From a bacterium (GTDB lineage Bacteria > Spirochaetota > Spirochaetia > JABEVK01): DNA of 6,776 nucleotides. The notes below the pieces were generated by a model that was not told where the DNA came from, made no database searches, and worked only from the letters and a program-made list of their open reading frames with translations. This document shows, piece by piece, positions 5,905 through 6,776 of the stretch (positions within the stretch are counted from its first letter, which is position 1; the number at the start of each line of letters is the position of its first letter). The translations under genes were made by a program, and so were the position numbers. The stretch lies in NCBI GenBank assembly GCA_021782055.1, contig JAJXVP010000153.1, positions 1-6,776 on the forward strand, in the 5' to 3' direction.

Positions 5905-6603
5905 ATGCCGCTTTACGTTATTGCCACCCCCATCGGGAACCTCGCCGACATAACGTTGCGTGCCCTGCAAACCTTGCGGGAGGCCGACGTTATTGCCGCC
6001 GAAGACACCCGGCAAACCCTTAAGCTTTTAAATGCTCATGGTATCGTTAAGCATTTGATTTCGTGCCGAGCCGCCAACGAGGCCGAAAGCGCCAGGGGTA
6101 TTGTCAAACTGTTGAGCGAAGGCAAAACCGTAGCTTACTGCACCGATGCGGGTACCCCGGGTTTGAGCGACCCGGGGTCAGTCCTCGTCCATACCGTCCG
6201 CGAAGCCGGTTACCCGGTGGTCCCTCTACCCGGCCCTAGCGCCTTTGCCACCCTGTTGAGTGTGGCCGGATTTGGAGGCCGCACGGTAACCTTTGATGGT
6301 TTTCCTTCGCCCAAAGCCGGTCGCCGTAAAAAGCGGCTTGAAGAGCTCTTGGCCCGAGGCGAGGCCTTTGTGGTCTATGAATCACCGTTTCGCGTTGTCA
6401 AGCTTTTGGCTGACTTGGCGGCAATCGAACCCTCTCGCCCCGTCGTTGTCGGACGCGAAATGACAAAAACTCATGAAGAATTCCTTTCGGGCACCTGTGA
6501 AAGTGTCTTGCAAGAGCTGAAAGACCGGCCTATACTAAAAGGGGAGTTTGCTGTCTTGGTCGCTTCGAAACATTTTACCGAAGAAGACCTCGAGGAAAGT
6601 TAA
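5905..6603 (+). CDS. rsmI: 16S rRNA (cytidine(1402)-2'-O)-methyltransferase (RsmI)
   Basis: RsmI uses S-adenosylmethionine to methylate the 2'-hydroxyl of C1402 of 16S rRNA, in the ribosomal P-site region. The tetrapyrrole-methylase fold is clear: TPIGNLADIT (8-17), AAEDTRQT (31-38), TDAGTPGLSDPG (80-91), LPGPSA (108-113), FDGFPSPK (130-137), YESPFR (158-163) and GREMTKTHEE (183-192). The protein ends at residue 232 shortly after the beta strand GEFAVLVASK. It lacks the C-terminal extension that makes the E. coli protein 286 residues long, so it is a short form of the family and not an obvious truncation. No Shine-Dalgarno is visible before the ATG. The gene starts 4 bases after the lysA stop, so it is probably translated by coupling to lysA. 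The family call is firm. Confidence 0.95.
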   Translation: MPLYVIATPIGNLADITLRALQTLREADVIAAEDTRQTLKLLNAHGIVKHLISCRAANEAESARGIVKLLSEGKTVAYCTDAGTPGLSDPGSVLVHTVREAGYPVVPLPGPSAFATLLSVAGFGGRTVTFDGFPSPKAGRRKKRLEELLARGEAFVVYESPFRVVKLLADLAAIEPSRPVVVGREMTKTHEEFLSGTCESVLQELKDRPILKGEFAVLVASKHFTEEDLEES

Positions 6604-6628
6604 GGTTCCTCGGCATAAGTGCCGATAA
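6601..6628 (+). promoter_or_regulatory. Flagellar sigma-28 (FliA/SigD-type) promoter before the flgM-like gene
   Basis: GCCGATAA (6621-6628) is a perfect copy of the sigma-28 -10 octamer. TAAGGTTC (6601-6608) matches the -35 consensus TAAAGTTT at 6 of 8 positions. The spacing is 12 bases, one more than the E. coli consensus and within the range seen for sigma-D sites. The -35 begins on the rsmI stop codon. Transcription would start near 6634-6636, giving a leader of about 14 bases that includes GAGGT (6636-6640). A flagellar promoter here supports the FlgM reading of the gene behind it. Confidence 0.7.
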
Positions 6629-6648
6629 GGTGAACGAGGTGATTGGCC

Positions 6649-6776
6649 ATGATGATTGACCGCATGGGTCCTGTGGAACCCGTCAAAAATCTCAATAAGA
6701 CAGACTCGCCTAAAAAGGCGTCGGAAGCGGTGCGGTCAGATTCTATTGAAGTCTCCACCGAAGCCAAGGCCCAAGC
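6649..6776 (+). CDS. flgM: FlgM-like flagellar anti-sigma-28 factor, N-terminal part (runs off window)
   Basis: Only 42 codons are present before the window ends. FlgM binds and holds the flagellar sigma factor until the hook-basal body is complete, when it is exported. The visible N-terminus, MIDRMGPVEPVKNLNK, resembles the start of FlgM proteins (B. subtilis FlgM begins MKINQFG and then VNPYQK). The later DSIEVSTEAKAQ matches the family's D-x-I-x-[IV]-S-x-x-A-K segment. The part between is polar and low in hydrophobic residues, as expected for the mostly disordered FlgM. Two ATGs in a row (6649 and 6652) are possible starts. GAGGT (6636-6640) lies 8 and 11 bases upstream, favouring the first. 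The sigma-28 promoter directly ahead fits the known feedback on flgM. The sigma-binding C-terminal half is outside the window, so the identity rests on the N-terminal pattern and the promoter. Confidence 0.65.
   Translation, partial: MMIDRMGPVEPVKNLNKTDSPKKASEAVRSDSIEVSTEAKAQ

Noticed and set aside
6611..6624. Hairpin CGGCA-TAAG-TGCCG after rsmI as a terminator
   Set aside because: The stem is only 5 bp with no T run after it, and it is largely explained by the sigma-28 -10 element GCCGATAA.

Overview
The window reads as ordinary bacterial chromosome of moderate GC, slightly above half by eye. It is densely packed with mostly housekeeping genes on both strands. The best taxonomic hint is the partial gene at the right edge. 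It looks like the anti-sigma factor FlgM and sits behind a near-consensus flagellar sigma-28 promoter, so the organism is probably flagellated. The start of that protein (MIDRMGPVEPV..., then DSIEVSTEAK) and the style of the LysA variant remind me of free-living spirochaetes. That placement is memory-based inference and is not proven by the sequence.

Layout. Bases 1-2941 (minus strand) hold a fatty-acid synthesis operon transcribed fabD > fabG > fabF, with intergenic gaps of about a dozen bases and a ribosome binding site in each gap. fabF runs off the left edge, probably only a few residues short of its end. The gene for acyl carrier protein, often found between fabG and fabF, is absent there. 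Bases 2942-3077 are a divergent intergenic region. Bases 3078-3449 (plus) encode a stand-alone response-regulator receiver domain. Its last codons and stop are duplicated in tandem (3429-3470). Bases 3467-4528 (minus, convergent) encode a 353-residue protein I do not recognise by name. It carries the D-x4-N and IDFD signature of the protein-kinase-like/aminoglycoside-phosphotransferase fold. Its promoter lies so close to the ATG that the mRNA is predicted to be leaderless.

From 4529 a second divergent intergenic region leads to a plus-strand series: lysA (meso-diaminopimelate decarboxylase, variant subfamily), rsmI (16S rRNA C1402 2'-O-methyltransferase, 4 bases behind lysA) and the flgM-like gene. 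Its sigma-28 promoter starts on the rsmI stop codon.

How they work together: FabD loads malonyl groups onto acyl carrier protein, FabF condenses and FabG reduces, giving fatty-acid elongation. LysA makes lysine. RsmI modifies the ribosomal decoding centre. FlgM would restrain the flagellar sigma factor that drives its own promoter. The receiver protein and the kinase-like protein are the least explained part. No RNA genes, CRISPR arrays, insertion sequences or clear intrinsic terminators were seen.
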